A stretch of 64,000 nucleotides of DNA. Source: Alteromonas sp. a30 (lineage in GTDB: Bacteria > Pseudomonadota > Gammaproteobacteria > Enterobacterales > Alteromonadaceae). The notes beneath the pieces were generated by a model. It had not been told where the DNA came from. It was given only the letters and a program-made list of their open reading frames with translations, and made no database searches. Shown piece by piece: positions 1-9,143 of this stretch. Made by a program: the position numbers and the translations under genes. How positions within the stretch are numbered: position 1 is the first letter of the stretch; every line of letters begins with the position of its first letter. Where the stretch lies: positions 1 through 64,000 of the forward strand of contig NZ_JABEPE010000009.1 of the NCBI RefSeq assembly GCF_026788005.1. Reading direction: 5' to 3'.

Positions 1-1
1 C

Positions 2-187
2 TTCGTGACGCTGGCATCAGAAGCCAAACAGCAAATTCCGCTACTTAGCGATTTAAAAAAGCATTTGAAATCGTCACTCAGCCGAAAGTTCATCGAAATT
101 AAAAACGTTAACTCTGCGATTGCCCATAAACCCAATACTTACAGCACATCCAAAAGTGTTAAGTGCTGGGTGTTTGAGCGAGGTTGA
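2..187 (+). CDS. C-terminal end of an unrecognised gene (truncated by window edge)
   Basis: An open frame runs in from the left edge and stops at 187, giving about 61 residues ending in KCWVFERG. It is Lys- and Ser-rich and I do not recognise it. It lies 45 bp before the excisionase gene on the same strand, so it is probably a cargo or recombination gene of the element whose integrase follows. The true start is outside the window, so the internal GTG at 5 should not be taken as a start. Confidence 0.45.
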   Translation, partial: FVTLASEAKQQIPLLSDLKKHLKSSLSRKFIEIKNVNSAIAHKPNTYSTSKSVKCWVFERG

Positions 188-232
188 GTTATTCATCAGC
201 AAGGTTAAATCACCATAACTTAAGAGGTATTT

Positions 233-418
233 ATGGAGCCAATATGCAAATTTGGATGGGTTAAACCCGTTATTATCGAAAAATATAAAGGTATTACCGT
301 TGCGGCATTAGAGAAAAAAAGACAACGGTCTCATCTAATAGAGGGAGTCCACTATAAATTATGGGGAGGCTCCTATTACTATAACTACGAAAAACTGAAC
401 GAGTTGATTGGACAATGA
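233..418 (+). CDS. Small excisionase-like protein (Xis)
   Basis: A 61-residue basic protein directly upstream of a tyrosine integrase, overlapping its start by 4 bp (ATGA). The GAGG at 222-226 is correctly spaced for the ATG at 233. The sequence, with GWVKPVIIEKYKGIT followed by an aromatic GGSYYYNYEKL stretch, resembles short DUF1233-type excisionases, winged-helix DNA-binding proteins that direct excision of lambdoid elements. Size and coupling to the integrase support the call; family membership is from memory, not a search. Its job would be to bend attachment-site DNA so that the integrase runs in the excision direction. Confidence 0.6.
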   Translation: MEPICKFGWVKPVIIEKYKGITVAALEKKRQRSHLIEGVHYKLWGGSYYYNYEKLNELIGQ

Positions 419-1656
419 CTGACCAATTAAAAGATTATTGTAGGAGCTTTGAAGGGGTTTCTATACACGGTAAAAGCATTAGGATTATGTTTTATTATCT
501 TGGAACTAGATGTATCGAACCATTAAAAGGAGTTCCTGTAACTAAAAGTAATATCAAATATGCAAGCCAATTGAGAGCTACAATAATTCATGAAATTACA
601 ACTCAAAAGTTTGACTACGGTGAACGATTCCCACACTCTAAAAAAGCTAAACAGTTCAGCCATATAATTAAAGTACCCACCATTTCACAAGCCATTGAAA
701 AGTGGCTTGTGAGTTACAAAATTCAAGTTCGAAGCAAGCAGTTCAACCTCGTTAAAAAAAGATGTGAACAATACATCTTACCCAAATGGGGTGATCGGAA
801 AATTGATTCACTTGTCCAAAGTGAAATAAAACAATGGCGAGATACTGAACTGACAAAAACGCTTAGCAACAAAACTATTAACGACCTGCTTACTCCACTA
901 AGAGCTATTTTTGACAGTGCTCATGCTGATCAGATCATCTCTCATAACCCATTCAACCATATAAAAAATCTGCCACGAATGAAGCCTGATTCACCAGACC
1001 CTTTCGATCGAGAGGAAATTGCAATGATTGAGTCAAGTGAAACACTTCAAGTGAATGAAAAACATGGGCTGCTATTTGCCATATACAGCGGATTAAGCGT
1101 TTCCGAATGGATGGCACTAGCTTGGGAGGATGTTGACTTAACTAAAAAGCAAATTAATGTAAGGCGCTCTGTTGTAAAAGGAGAATACGCTTTTACTAAG
1201 AACGACGGCAGGTGTCGAACAGTTGAACTTCTTGAACAAGCCTATGGAATATTGCTCGCTCAGAAAAAGTTAACAGAAAGTTTAGAATCGCAAACTGTTG
1301 AAGTTTTACAGGAGGATAACCGAACCATTAAGTGTACAGAGCTTAGGTTTGTATTTGTAAACACTGCAACTTTAAAGCCATTTTCAGGTAGCAACAATTT
1401 TAGTGACGACTTTGTAAAACCTTTCTTAAATAAATGCCAGATACGATACCGCTCAGCTAATCAAGCTCGTCATACTCACGCGAGCCAGTTACTTACAGCT
1501 GGCATACCCGAACGATGGATATGTAAACAAATGGGTTGGAGTTCAATATCTATGTTAGAAAAACATTATGGCAAATGGATGGATTCTGAAATGCCTCATA
1601 TGTCCAAAACAGCCAGCAAAGTTTTTTCCAATGGATCCAATAGCGATCCAAAATAA
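415..1656 (+). CDS. Tyrosine recombinase / phage-type integrase next to tRNA-Leu
   Basis: A 413-residue integrase with an N-terminal arm-binding region (about 1-80, DUF3596-like), a SAM-like core-binding domain (about 85-185) and a C-terminal catalytic domain. ARHTHAS (box II, Arg and His) and MGWSS...EKHYGKW (catalytic Tyr) are visible. The box I position, normally GLR.SE, reads GLSVSEW, so the first catalytic Arg is Ser (codon AGC). The gene ends 40 bp from the 3' end of the oppositely oriented tRNA-Leu, the usual arrangement of an element integrated in a tRNA gene, with the body of the element to the left of this window. Translation is coupled to the excisionase gene. Activity is uncertain because of the missing Arg. 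Confidence 0.85.
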   Translation: MTDQLKDYCRSFEGVSIHGKSIRIMFYYLGTRCIEPLKGVPVTKSNIKYASQLRATIIHEITTQKFDYGERFPHSKKAKQFSHIIKVPTISQAIEKWLVSYKIQVRSKQFNLVKKRCEQYILPKWGDRKIDSLVQSEIKQWRDTELTKTLSNKTINDLLTPLRAIFDSAHADQIISHNPFNHIKNLPRMKPDSPDPFDREEIAMIESSETLQVNEKHGLLFAIYSGLSVSEWMALAWEDVDLTKKQINVRRSVVKGEYAFTKNDGRCRTVELLEQAYGILLAQKKLTESLESQTVEVLQEDNRTIKCTELRFVFVNTATLKPFSGSNNFSDDFVKPFLNKCQIRYRSANQARHTHASQLLTAGIPERWICKQMGWSSISMLEKHYGKWMDSEMPHMSKTASKVFSNGSNSDPK

Positions 1657-1696
1657 CCAGAAAGGCACTTAAGATACTGAAAAATAAGGGATTATT

Positions 1697-1782
1697 TGGT
1701 GCGGAAGGCGGGACTTGAACCCGCACGAGCTATGCTCACCACCCCCTCAAGATGGCGTGTCTACCAATTCCACCACTTCCGC
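1697..1782 (-). tRNA. tRNA-Leu (anticodon GAG), CCA encoded
   Basis: Read on the minus strand, an 86-nt class II tRNA begins GCGGAAGTGGTGG, has the D-loop AATTGGTAGACAC, an anticodon loop CTTGAGG with GAG, a long variable arm, the T-loop GGTTCAAGTCC, and ends CTTCCGC-ACCA. Acceptor strands GCGGAAG and CTTCCGC pair fully. It precedes secG in many gammaproteobacteria, which fits here. Its 3' end is the likely attachment site of the element carrying the integrase at 415-1656. Confidence 0.95.
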
Positions 1783-1838
1783 AAGTGATTTGTAATAACC
1801 TGAGCTTGTTAGAAGGATAACTCAGATTTTAATATTGC

Positions 1839-2228
1839 TTATTGATCGTCAGCTTCTTTATTTTCAACGTTAGTTGAAACAGGGACGTCACTTTCGACTG
1901 ACTCAGAAACTGGCATGTCACCTTTTTCTGGAGCAATCGCAGGAGCAGATACTTCCGTTGAGCCGAGACTTTCCCATTCGTCAACGTTCCTTTCAACACC
2001 CGTGGACATGTTGCCCAAAGCCAAATTAATAATGAAAAATAACGCTGCCAAGATAGACGTTGCGCGTGTTAGGAAGTTACCGGAACCAGTTGCACCAAAC
2101 ACTGTATTTGAGCCGCCACCACCAAATGACGCGCCCATATCAGCCCCTTTGCCTTGTTGAATTAGCACTAAGCCAATTAACATTAGGGCTACGATCAAAT
2201 CTAATACCAAAAGAATTTCGTAAAGCAT
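1839..2228 (-). CDS. secG: Protein-export membrane protein SecG
   Basis: A 129-residue SecG, the small subunit of the SecYEG translocon in the inner membrane that assists SecA-driven protein export. Two membrane segments are clear (about 3-21 and 57-73), separated by the conserved LIQQGKGADMGASFGGG loop. The tail after about residue 80 is acidic, rich in Glu, Ser and Val, and longer than in E. coli SecG (110 aa). It lies 13 bp after tpiA on the same strand and before tRNA-Leu, the usual order, so co-transcription with tpiA is likely. Confidence 0.97.
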   Translation of the reverse strand: MLYEILLVLDLIVALMLIGLVLIQQGKGADMGASFGGGGSNTVFGATGSGNFLTRATSILAALFFIINLALGNMSTGVERNVDEWESLGSTEVSAPAIAPEKGDMPVSESVESDVPVSTNVENKEADDQ

Positions 2229-2241
2229 TAATTAATCTCTT

Positions 2242-2994
2242 TTAAATTGCAGCACGAGAAATGGCTACAAAATCCTGTAACGATAAACTTGCTCCGCCAA
2301 TCAAACCACCGTCTATATCAGGCTGGTCGAATAATGACTTGGCATTATCAGGTTTAACACTGCCACCGTATAAGATGGACACGTTTTCAGCAACTTGCGC
2401 ATCGTAACCAGCCACCAACGCCCTAACAAATGCATGTACTTCCTGAGCTTGTGCGGGCGTTGCCGTGCGTCCCGTTCCTATGGCCCAAATCGGCTCATAA
2501 GCAAGAACACATTGAGCCAAACTTTCAACGCTATTTTCAACGATAATCGCTTCAAGTTGCTGCTTCAAAAATTCAAAAAGATGACCATCATCTCTTACTT
2601 GCTCTGACTCACCGAAACAAATAATGGGAGTCAAACCAGCGCTTAATGCGACTTTTGTTTTCTTCGCAACCACTTCATTCGTTTCAGCATGAGTGTTACG
2701 CCTTTCCGAGTGCCCTACTATAACGTATCGACACCCAAATTCTGCCAGCATATCCCCAGAGACTTCACCTGTGTGAGCCCCTCCGGTAAACAGACTTACG
2801 TCCTGAGCACCTAAAGAAAACGCCTGTAACTGCGTTGCGTTAAAGCTCGCAAAGTAAGGTGATGGCGGACAGACAACCACTGTAACGCCTGCAATTGCTT
2901 CGTTAATCAAGCCCTGTTGCATTTCCTGAACCAAAGCAAGACTACCATTTTGCTTCCAGTTTCCAGCTACTATAATTTCACGCTGCTTGCTCAT
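2242..2994 (-). CDS. tpiA: Triosephosphate isomerase
   Basis: A 250-residue TIM-barrel enzyme that interconverts dihydroxyacetone phosphate and glyceraldehyde 3-phosphate in glycolysis and gluconeogenesis, in the cytoplasm as a dimer. Visible motifs are GNWKQNG (catalytic Lys), VIVGHSERR (catalytic His), LAYEPIWAIGTG (catalytic Glu and start of loop 6) and the C-terminal ILYGGSVKP phosphate-binding motif. Length is typical. It sits between glmM and secG on the same strand; about 200 bp separate it from glmM, so it may have its own promoter. Confidence 0.98.
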   Translation of the reverse strand: MSKQREIIVAGNWKQNGSLALVQEMQQGLINEAIAGVTVVVCPPSPYFASFNATQLQAFSLGAQDVSLFTGGAHTGEVSGDMLAEFGCRYVIVGHSERRNTHAETNEVVAKKTKVALSAGLTPIICFGESEQVRDDGHLFEFLKQQLEAIIVENSVESLAQCVLAYEPIWAIGTGRTATPAQAQEVHAFVRALVAGYDAQVAENVSILYGGSVKPDNAKSLFDQPDIDGGLIGGASLSLQDFVAISRAAI

Positions 2995-3192
2995 TACCTT
3001 ACCTGAACATTTTTATCTGCTTCTGGAATTTTATAAATACAAAATTCCCTTCAAAAAAGCGGGCGTGATAGTAACGGACGGAATGAAAAGTTACAAGTAT
3101 TTTGCAGCAAATAACGCAACTAAATACAAGTTTCATTCTCGCCTGATTATGAAACCGTCTTTTCGCCCACTTTTCAGGCATTTTTACCTTGT

Positions 3193-4530
3193 TTACGATG
3201 CTGATTTTACCGCTTCTGCGATATGTTCAGCCCATTTATTTGCGTCGGATTCTTCATGGGCTTCAACCATCACGCGAATAAGAGGCTCTGTTCCGCTCTT
3301 ACGCAACAAAACCCGCCCATTGCCTTGCATTTCTGCTTCAGCTAGCTCAACCGCTTTTTTCACGTCATCGCTTTCTAATGGCGCTGTACCTTGCTTAAAT
3401 CGCACATTAATCAGTCGCTGCGGAAACTTTTCCATTCCAAGACGCAATTCAGCGAGCTTCATATCGGAATGCAACATGGCGGTAATCACTTGTAAACCAG
3501 AAATGATGCCGTCGCCAGTTGAAGATTGAGACAAGTTCAAAATATGGCCAGAACTTTCCCCGCCAATATTCCAACCCTTTTCTTGTAAAAGTTCCATTAC
3601 GTAGCGATCGCCTACTTTGCTGCGAGCAAAGGGAATGCTGAGGTTTTTAAGTGCCTTTTCCAACCCAATATTGCTCATTTGAGTCCCGACTACTCCGCCC
3701 TGCAACCTGCCAGATTTCAAGGCATCGCGAGCAATGATGTAAACAATCTCGTCACCATCCAAAATATGCCCTTCATGATCGACCATCATGATGCGATCTC
3801 CATCACCGTCTAGCGCAAACCCTAAATCGGCGTTTTCTGCTAGCACCGCTTTTTGGATAGCCGACATTGAAGTTGCCCCTACCCCATCATTAATATTAAT
3901 GCCGTTTGGTTTAGTACCTATTTCAATGACGTCGGCACCCAATTCTCGCAGTACATTAGGAGCAATGTGATAGGTAGCGCCATGAGCACAGTCGACAACG
4001 ATTTTCAATCCGGTAAGGGACAGCTCCGAGGGAAAATTCCCCTTACAGAATTCAATATAGCGACCTGCTGCGTCTTCAATACGAGAAGCCTTGCCTAGCT
4101 TGTCAGATTCGACACAAACCATCGGTTTGTCCATCTCCGCTTCAATAGCAAGCTCTATGTCGTCGTCCAGTTTAAAACCATCTGATGAAAAGAATTTAAT
4201 ACCATTATCATAATAAGGATTGTGGGAAGCACTAATGACGATGCCTGCTTCGGAGCGAAATGTTTTTGTTAAATATGCAATTGCTGGCGTTGGCATTGGT
4301 CCGAGTAAACCGATATCAATTCCCGCAGCGGATAAGCCAGCTTCTAATGCAGATTCCAACATATAGCCAGAGGTACGAGTGTCTTTACCAACTAAGACTT
4401 TATTGGTGCCTCTACCGGCAAGCACCTTTCCAGCCGCCCATCCTAATTTGATCACGAATTCAGGGTTGATGAGTTCCTCTCCCACTTTCCCACGAATACC
4501 ATCTGTACCAAAAAACTTTCTGTTACCCAT
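3193..4530 (-). CDS. glmM: Phosphoglucosamine mutase
   Basis: A 445-residue alpha-D-phosphohexomutase that converts glucosamine 6-phosphate to glucosamine 1-phosphate, the precursor of UDP-GlcNAc for peptidoglycan and LPS. The phosphoserine loop ISASHNP places the catalytic Ser at residue 102, the same number as in E. coli. The metal-binding loop DGDGDR and the C-terminal phosphate-binding [12 protein letters not shown] are intact. The N-terminus [14 protein letters not shown] matches the family start. It follows folP by 66 bp, the order found in E. coli. Confidence 0.98.
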   Translation of the reverse strand: MGNRKFFGTDGIRGKVGEELINPEFVIKLGWAAGKVLAGRGTNKVLVGKDTRTSGYMLESALEAGLSAAGIDIGLLGPMPTPAIAYLTKTFRSEAGIVISASHNPYYDNGIKFFSSDGFKLDDDIELAIEAEMDKPMVCVESDKLGKASRIEDAAGRYIEFCKGNFPSELSLTGLKIVVDCAHGATYHIAPNVLRELGADVIEIGTKPNGININDGVGATSMSAIQKAVLAENADLGFALDGDGDRIMMVDHEGHILDGDEIVYIIARDALKSGRLQGGVVGTQMSNIGLEKALKNLSIPFARSKVGDRYVMELLQEKGWNIGGESSGHILNLSQSSTGDGIISGLQVITAMLHSDMKLAELRLGMEKFPQRLINVRFKQGTAPLESDDVKKAVELAEAEMQGNGRVLLRKSGTEPLIRVMVEAHEESDANKWAEHIAEAVKSAS

Positions 4531-4596
4531 AAACTCTTATTTCCATCTCAAACTTTTCATTCAAATGAATCAATAACCAATTTTAACTTTTAGACT

Positions 4597-5418
4597 TTAG
4601 TCGAGAGAACATGCTCGCATTAGCGCTAATGCATCAACGGTTTCTTTCACATCGTGAACACGCAAAATACTCGCGCCTCGTTGCGTCGCTAACACGGCGC
4701 TAACTACACTTGGGACTAAACGCTGATCAATGTTTAAATCGAGCAATGCTCCAAACATGGATTTGCGAGAAACACCAGCCAAAACAGGCAGCCCAAAATC
4801 ACTGAACTCAGAAAAATGGGCAAGTAAGTCGCAATTATGTTGCAATGACTTACCGAAACCAAAGCCTGGGTCGATTATGATTCGCTCTTGGGAAATCCCT
4901 ACATCTGTGCATGCTTGAATCCGAGCGCCTAAAAATTGTTTAACTTCTTCAACCACATGCTCATAGGACGGCGCATTTTGCATTGAACTAGGCTGCCCCC
5001 GCATATGCATTAAACACACAGCCACATTGGAATCCGCGACGGTTTCCAACGCGCCTTCAGCCTGTAACGCAAAAATATCATTGACTAAATGCACGCCTGC
5101 GCTGATAGCTGCACGCATAACCTGCGCTTTTTTGGTATCAACGGATAACACCACATCGAAACGTGAGGCTAATGCTTCGATAATTGGCATGACTCTATCG
5201 AGTTCTTCTTGAAGCGGCACAGCAAGCGACCCTGGACGCGTAGATTCTCCACCGATGTCGAGGATAGTCGCGCCATCTTCAATCATTTTACTGGCTTGTT
5301 TGAGCGCTGTATCTAGTGTGTTAAACCGGCCTCCATCTGAAAAAGAATCAGGCGTCACATTTAATATTCCCATCACTTGGGGAGAATCTAATGAAAGTGT
5401 TTTATCTCTAAATCGCAT
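4597..5418 (-). CDS. folP: Dihydropteroate synthase
   Basis: Condenses p-aminobenzoate with 6-hydroxymethyl-dihydropterin diphosphate in folate synthesis; the sulfonamide target. VMGILNVTPDSFSDGG, DIGGESTRPG, the NDI segment and IIDPGFGFGK are present. I chose the ATG at 5418 (MRFRDKTLSLD, 273 aa). An ATG at 5427 is also possible, but the first in-frame ATG at 5457 falls inside the ftsH terminator hairpin and adds unrelated residues. It lies between ftsH and glmM on the minus strand, as in E. coli. Confidence 0.95.
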   Translation of the reverse strand: MRFRDKTLSLDSPQVMGILNVTPDSFSDGGRFNTLDTALKQASKMIEDGATILDIGGESTRPGSLAVPLQEELDRVMPIIEALASRFDVVLSVDTKKAQVMRAAISAGVHLVNDIFALQAEGALETVADSNVAVCLMHMRGQPSSMQNAPSYEHVVEEVKQFLGARIQACTDVGISQERIIIDPGFGFGKSLQHNCDLLAHFSEFSDFGLPVLAGVSRKSMFGALLDLNIDQRLVPSVVSAVLATQRGASILRVHDVKETVDALALMRACSLD

Positions 5419-5441
5419 GTTATCCATTATCAAAAACAAAT

Positions 5442-5467
5442 AAAAAACGCCTCGCAAAGAGGCGTTT
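5442..5467 (-). terminator. Rho-independent terminator after ftsH
   Basis: On the minus strand a perfect 9-bp stem (AAACGCCTC / GAGGCGTTT) with a 5-nt loop runs into a short T run. It lies 24 bp after the ftsH stop codon and before folP, so it reduces or ends transcription from ftsH into folP. Confidence 0.85.
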
Positions 5468-5490
5468 CAAAAAGATGACATCAATTCTAA

Positions 5491-7446
5491 TTAATGTGGT
5501 AAATCACCCGGCTTGCCGATGTTGTTATCGCCGCCTTTTGATTCTTTCTTGCTTTCTGAGCTATCACCGTCAACATCAGCCGCAACAGTCGCTCCACCTG
5601 ACGGTTTGTCGTCATCAGTTGGTTTGTCTGTCCAATCCGCTGGCGGACGAACATCGCGACGCGCCATTAAATCATCAATTTGCTTAGCATCAATGGTTTC
5701 ATATTTCATTAATGCATCTTTCATTGAATGCAGAATGTCTTCGTTTTCTTTTAGGATAGTTTCAGCACGCTCGTAGTTACGATCAATCACTGACTTAATT
5801 TCAGCGTCAATAGCACGTGCAGTGTCATCAGACATATGCTTTGCTTTGGCAACACTGCGTCCCAAGAAAACCTCGCCTTCATCTTCTGCGTAAAGCATCG
5901 GTCCCATCTTAGTAGAGAGTCCCCACTGTGTAACCATCTTACGAGCGATTTCAGTTGCTCTTTCAATGTCGTTGGATGCGCCTGTTGTTACTTTTTCATC
6001 ACCGTATATTTGCTGCTCGGCAATACGGCCACCAAACAAGCTTGAAATCATACTTTCAAGGTGCTGTTTGCTGTGACTTACCCTGTCTTGCTCAGGCAAA
6101 TACATGGTCACACCCAACGCTCTACCTCTTGGAATGATTGACACTTTATAAACCGGATCATGCTCAGGCACTAATCGACCCACAATCGCATGACCAGCTT
6201 CATGATAAGCCGTCATGGTTTTTTCATCCTCGGACATCACCATTGAGCGCCTTTCGGCTCCCATCATGATTTTGTCTTTCGCTTTATCGAACTCTTCCAT
6301 TGCCACTAAACGCTTGTTCGACCTGGCAGCAAATAGTGCAGCTTCGTTCACAAGGTTAGCTAAATCGGCACCAGAGAAACCTGGAGTACCACGAGCAATC
6401 ACTCCAGCTTCCACATTATCCGCTACTGGCACTTTGCGCATGTGAACTTTAAGGATTTGCTCACGGCCACGAATATCTGGCAAACCTACCACTACTTGAC
6501 GGTCAAAACGACCGGGACGCAGTAGAGCTGGATCTAATACATCTGGACGGTTTGTTGCAGCAATCACAATAATGCCTTCGTGCCCTTCAAAACCATCCAT
6601 TTCAACAAGCATTTGGTTGAGTGTTTGCTCACGCTCATCATGACCACCGCCTAAACCTGCACCACGTTGGCGACCAACAGCATCGATTTCGTCAATGAAG
6701 ATGATACAAGGCGCCGACTTCTTCGCTTGCTCGAACATATCGCGAACACGAGATGCACCCACACCCACGAACATTTCAACAAAGTCTGAACCAGAAATTG
6801 TGAAGAAGGGTACTTTTGCTTCACCAGCAATGGCTTTCGCTAATAGTGTTTTACCTGTGCCCGGAGGACCAACCATCAAAACACCTGTGGGAATTTTGCC
6901 ACCAAGCTTCTGAAATTTAGTTGGGTCGCGTAAGAAGTCTACCAACTCGGTTACTTCTTCCTTGGCTTCATCACAGCCAGCAACATCTGAAAAAGTTGTT
7001 TTTATTTGGTCTTCACCTAATAAGCGCGCTTTGCTCTTACCAAAAGACATGGCTCCACGACCACCGCCGCCCTGCATCTGACGCATGAAGAAAATCCATA
7101 CACCAATAAGCAACAACATAGGAAACCAAGAAATAAAAATGTTTGTAATAATTGAAGGTTCTTCTGGTGGTTCGCCATACACTTTTACATCGTGTTTGAT
7201 CAAATCATTCAGAAGATACTCATCATAAGCAGTGGGAAGGAAAGTTACGAACGCCTCGCCGGTACGTTTAGTACCTTTGATTTCTCTCCCTTCTATGCGA
7301 ACTTCACGGACAATACCTTGACGTACATCTTGTATAAAACTGGTATAGTCTGTTTGTTGTTTCGATGCTTCATTGGGCGCAAAACTCTGGAACACCGACA
7401 TCAATACGACGGCAATGACTAGCCAGAGTATTAAGTTTTTTGCCAT
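5491..7446 (-). CDS. ftsH: ATP-dependent zinc metalloprotease FtsH
   Basis: A 651-residue membrane-anchored AAA+ protease that forms hexamers in the inner membrane and degrades misfolded membrane proteins and regulators such as sigma-32 and LpxC. Order of parts: TM1 (about 2-22), periplasmic domain, TM2 (about 102-121), AAA domain with Walker A GPPGTGKT (193-200), Walker [10 protein letters not shown] and the SRH, then the zinc site HEAGH (415-419) with a downstream Asp. The ATG at 7446 (MAKNLIL, as in E. coli) is preferred over an upstream TTG at 7455. The hydrophilic Asp/Gly/Ser-rich tail is typical. It follows rlmE by 80 bp in the usual rlmE-ftsH operon. Confidence 0.98.
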   Translation of the reverse strand: MAKNLILWLVIAVVLMSVFQSFAPNEASKQQTDYTSFIQDVRQGIVREVRIEGREIKGTKRTGEAFVTFLPTAYDEYLLNDLIKHDVKVYGEPPEEPSIITNIFISWFPMLLLIGVWIFFMRQMQGGGGRGAMSFGKSKARLLGEDQIKTTFSDVAGCDEAKEEVTELVDFLRDPTKFQKLGGKIPTGVLMVGPPGTGKTLLAKAIAGEAKVPFFTISGSDFVEMFVGVGASRVRDMFEQAKKSAPCIIFIDEIDAVGRQRGAGLGGGHDEREQTLNQMLVEMDGFEGHEGIIVIAATNRPDVLDPALLRPGRFDRQVVVGLPDIRGREQILKVHMRKVPVADNVEAGVIARGTPGFSGADLANLVNEAALFAARSNKRLVAMEEFDKAKDKIMMGAERRSMVMSEDEKTMTAYHEAGHAIVGRLVPEHDPVYKVSIIPRGRALGVTMYLPEQDRVSHSKQHLESMISSLFGGRIAEQQIYGDEKVTTGASNDIERATEIARKMVTQWGLSTKMGPMLYAEDEGEVFLGRSVAKAKHMSDDTARAIDAEIKSVIDRNYERAETILKENEDILHSMKDALMKYETIDAKQIDDLMARRDVRPPADWTDKPTDDDKPSGGATVAADVDGDSSESKKESKGGDNNIGKPGDLPH

Positions 7447-7526
7447 GTCACTCAATTTAAAAAACCTCGATTTATTAAAATAATTAGTTTTAAGTCAGAA
7501 CTAATAAACGCTGGGAACCAAGCCTA

Positions 7527-8156
7527 CTACAGTTTCCATCCAGTCGCCACCAAATACACTTCTCTTGAACGCGCTCTGGATGAGTCTGGCTTACGTGTTT
7601 TTACTGCCTTAAACCGTTGTCGCATGGCTTTGAAATACGCTTCAAAACCTGCCCCTTGGAATACTTTTACCACAAAGCTGCCATCTGGTTTTAAAACTTG
7701 ATCACACATATCTAATGCAAGTTCTACCAAATACATCGCTCTCGCCTGATCAACTGTGTCGTTACCGCTCATGTTGGGTGCCATATCAGACATAACAACA
7801 TCTACGTTCCGACCTCCGATTCTGTTCAATAGGGCATTTAAAACCGCCTCTTCTCTAAAGTCACCTTGAAGAAAATCAACACCCGCAATGGAATCCATTT
7901 CAAGTATGTCACAAGCAATAACTTGACCATTTTTTCCAACGATGTCAGCAGCATACTGAGACCATCCACCGGGCGCGGCGCCAAGGTCGACAACACACAT
8001 ACCGGGTTTGATAAGATTATCTTTTTCCTGAATTTCTTCTATTTTAAATACGGCTCGAGAGCGCAATCCCATTTTATGGGCTTTTTGCACATACTTGTCG
8101 TCGAAATGCTCTTTGAGCCAACGATTACTACTTCCTGAACGATTTTTCTTGGTCAT
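7527..8156 (-). CDS. rlmE: 23S rRNA 2'-O-ribose U2552 methyltransferase
   Basis: A 209-residue SAM-dependent methyltransferase (RlmE/FtsJ/RrmJ) that methylates U2552 in the 23S rRNA A-loop late in 50S assembly. Motifs: [10 protein letters not shown] with the catalytic Lys, [13 protein letters not shown] (SAM-binding), [12 protein letters not shown] with the catalytic Asp, and a Lys in SFVVKVFQG. Length equals the E. coli protein (209). It is the first gene of the rlmE-ftsH unit, is divergent from yhbY, and has a heat-shock-like promoter upstream, in line with its known heat induction. Confidence 0.97.
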   Translation of the reverse strand: MTKKNRSGSSNRWLKEHFDDKYVQKAHKMGLRSRAVFKIEEIQEKDNLIKPGMCVVDLGAAPGGWSQYAADIVGKNGQVIACDILEMDSIAGVDFLQGDFREEAVLNALLNRIGGRNVDVVMSDMAPNMSGNDTVDQARAMYLVELALDMCDQVLKPDGSFVVKVFQGAGFEAYFKAMRQRFKAVKTRKPDSSRARSREVYLVATGWKL

Positions 8157-8189
8157 GATACCGCAATTGACAATGGGAATAGCACTAAA

Positions 8190-8215
8190 ATGAAGGTAGA
8201 ATACTGGTTTTCAAG
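8190..8215 (-). promoter_or_regulatory. Sigma-32-like promoter for rlmE-ftsH
   Basis: On the minus strand CTTGAA (8215-8210), a 13-bp spacer and CCTTCAT (8196-8190) match the heat-shock consensus CTTGAA-N13-15-CCCCATNT except for two bases in the -10 element. It starts about 35 bp upstream of the rlmE start. Heat-shock control of this operon is established in E. coli; the match here is by eye. Confidence 0.6.
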
Positions 8216-8240
8216 TAATTCAGACATGATTTCTTTGTAA

Positions 8241-8537
8241 ATGAAATTAACTAATAAACAAAAACAACACCTAAAAGGTTTGGCTCACTCTCTCAAACCT
8301 GTGGTAATTGTAGGTGGAAATGGCGTAACTGAAAATGTTTTAGCCGAAATAGATTCCGCACTTGCACACCACGAACTAATCAAAGTGAAAGTAGCAAGCG
8401 AAGATAGAGAAGAGAAAAAGTCGCTAATGGATAACATCGTTGAAACTAGCGGAGCAGTTAAACTTCAAGTCATTGGGCATATGCTCATTATCTATCGACA
8501 AAGTGAAGATAAGAAAATCGAATTACCCAAGGGCTAA
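8241..8537 (+). CDS. yhbY: CRM-domain RNA-binding protein YhbY
   Basis: A 98-residue single CRM-domain protein that binds pre-50S ribosomal particles. The family hallmark LKGLAHSLKPVVIVGGNG (the GxxG loop) is at about 10-29, and the end IGHMLIIYRQS is also conserved. Length matches E. coli YhbY (97). It is divergent from rlmE, as in E. coli, and ends at a shared bidirectional terminator with greA. Confidence 0.95.
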   Translation: MKLTNKQKQHLKGLAHSLKPVVIVGGNGVTENVLAEIDSALAHHELIKVKVASEDREEKKSLMDNIVETSGAVKLQVIGHMLIIYRQSEDKKIELPKG

Positions 8538-8582
8538 CCATCTACAGGTAAATTCAAGTAATAATTATATGATTGTTACATT

Positions 8583-8617
8583 AAAAAAGGTGTCCGTTTT
8601 CACGTGACACCTTTTTG
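8583..8617. terminator. Bidirectional terminator between yhbY and greA
   Basis: AAAAAAGGTGTC and GACACCTTTTTG form a stem with A runs on one side and T runs on the other, so the hairpin can end both the plus-strand yhbY and the minus-strand greA transcripts, which converge here. Confidence 0.88.
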
Positions 8618-8666
8618 TTTCTGTTTTTCGAAAGGTGATATTCAATACCCACATCCAACGTTTAAG

Positions 8667-9143
8667 TTAGATGTATTCAACCTCAATAATTTCAAACTCT
8701 ACCGCGCCCGCAGGTGTTTGGATAGTGACTTCATCATCTAAACTCTTACCGATTACGCCTCGTGCGATAGGTGAATTCACCGAAATGCGATTGTTTTTGA
8801 TATCCGCTTCGTCATCACCAACGATTTTGTAGGTGGTTTCCTCATCGGTTTCCGTGTTTAACAAGGTGACGGTTACACCAAAAACAACCTTACCTGTATT
8901 TTGCATTTTGGTAACATCGATAATTTGAGCATTGCTCAATTTTCCTTCAATGTCTTGAATACGCCCTTCACAAAATCCCTGCTGTTCTCTCGCTGCATGA
9001 TATTCGGCGTTTTCTTTCAAATCACCATGTTCACGAGCTTCAGCAATCGCTTTTATGATTGCGGGTCGTTTCACCGTTTTTAATTCATTTAATTCAGCAC
9101 GGAGCTTTTCAGCACCTTCTGCCGTCATAGGAATTTTGTTCAT
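8667..9143 (-). CDS. greA: Transcription elongation factor GreA
   Basis: A 158-residue Gre factor that enters the RNA polymerase secondary channel and stimulates cleavage of backtracked transcripts. The N-terminal coiled coil begins [19 protein letters not shown], with the conserved acidic tip in [18 protein letters not shown]. The C-terminal FKBP-like domain includes the conserved [16 protein letters not shown]. Its start codon overlaps the carB stop by 4 bp, so translation is coupled to carB; this tight fusion to the carAB operon is common in the gammaproteobacteria. Confidence 0.98.
   Translation of the reverse strand: MNKIPMTAEGAEKLRAELNELKTVKRPAIIKAIAEAREHGDLKENAEYHAAREQQGFCEGRIQDIEGKLSNAQIIDVTKMQNTGKVVFGVTVTLLNTETDEETTYKIVGDDEADIKNNRISVNSPIARGVIGKSLDDEVTIQTPAGAVEFEIIEVEYI

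Noticed and set aside
5419-5457. Longer folP start at 5457
   Set aside because: It would begin inside the ftsH terminator and adds residues absent from the family.
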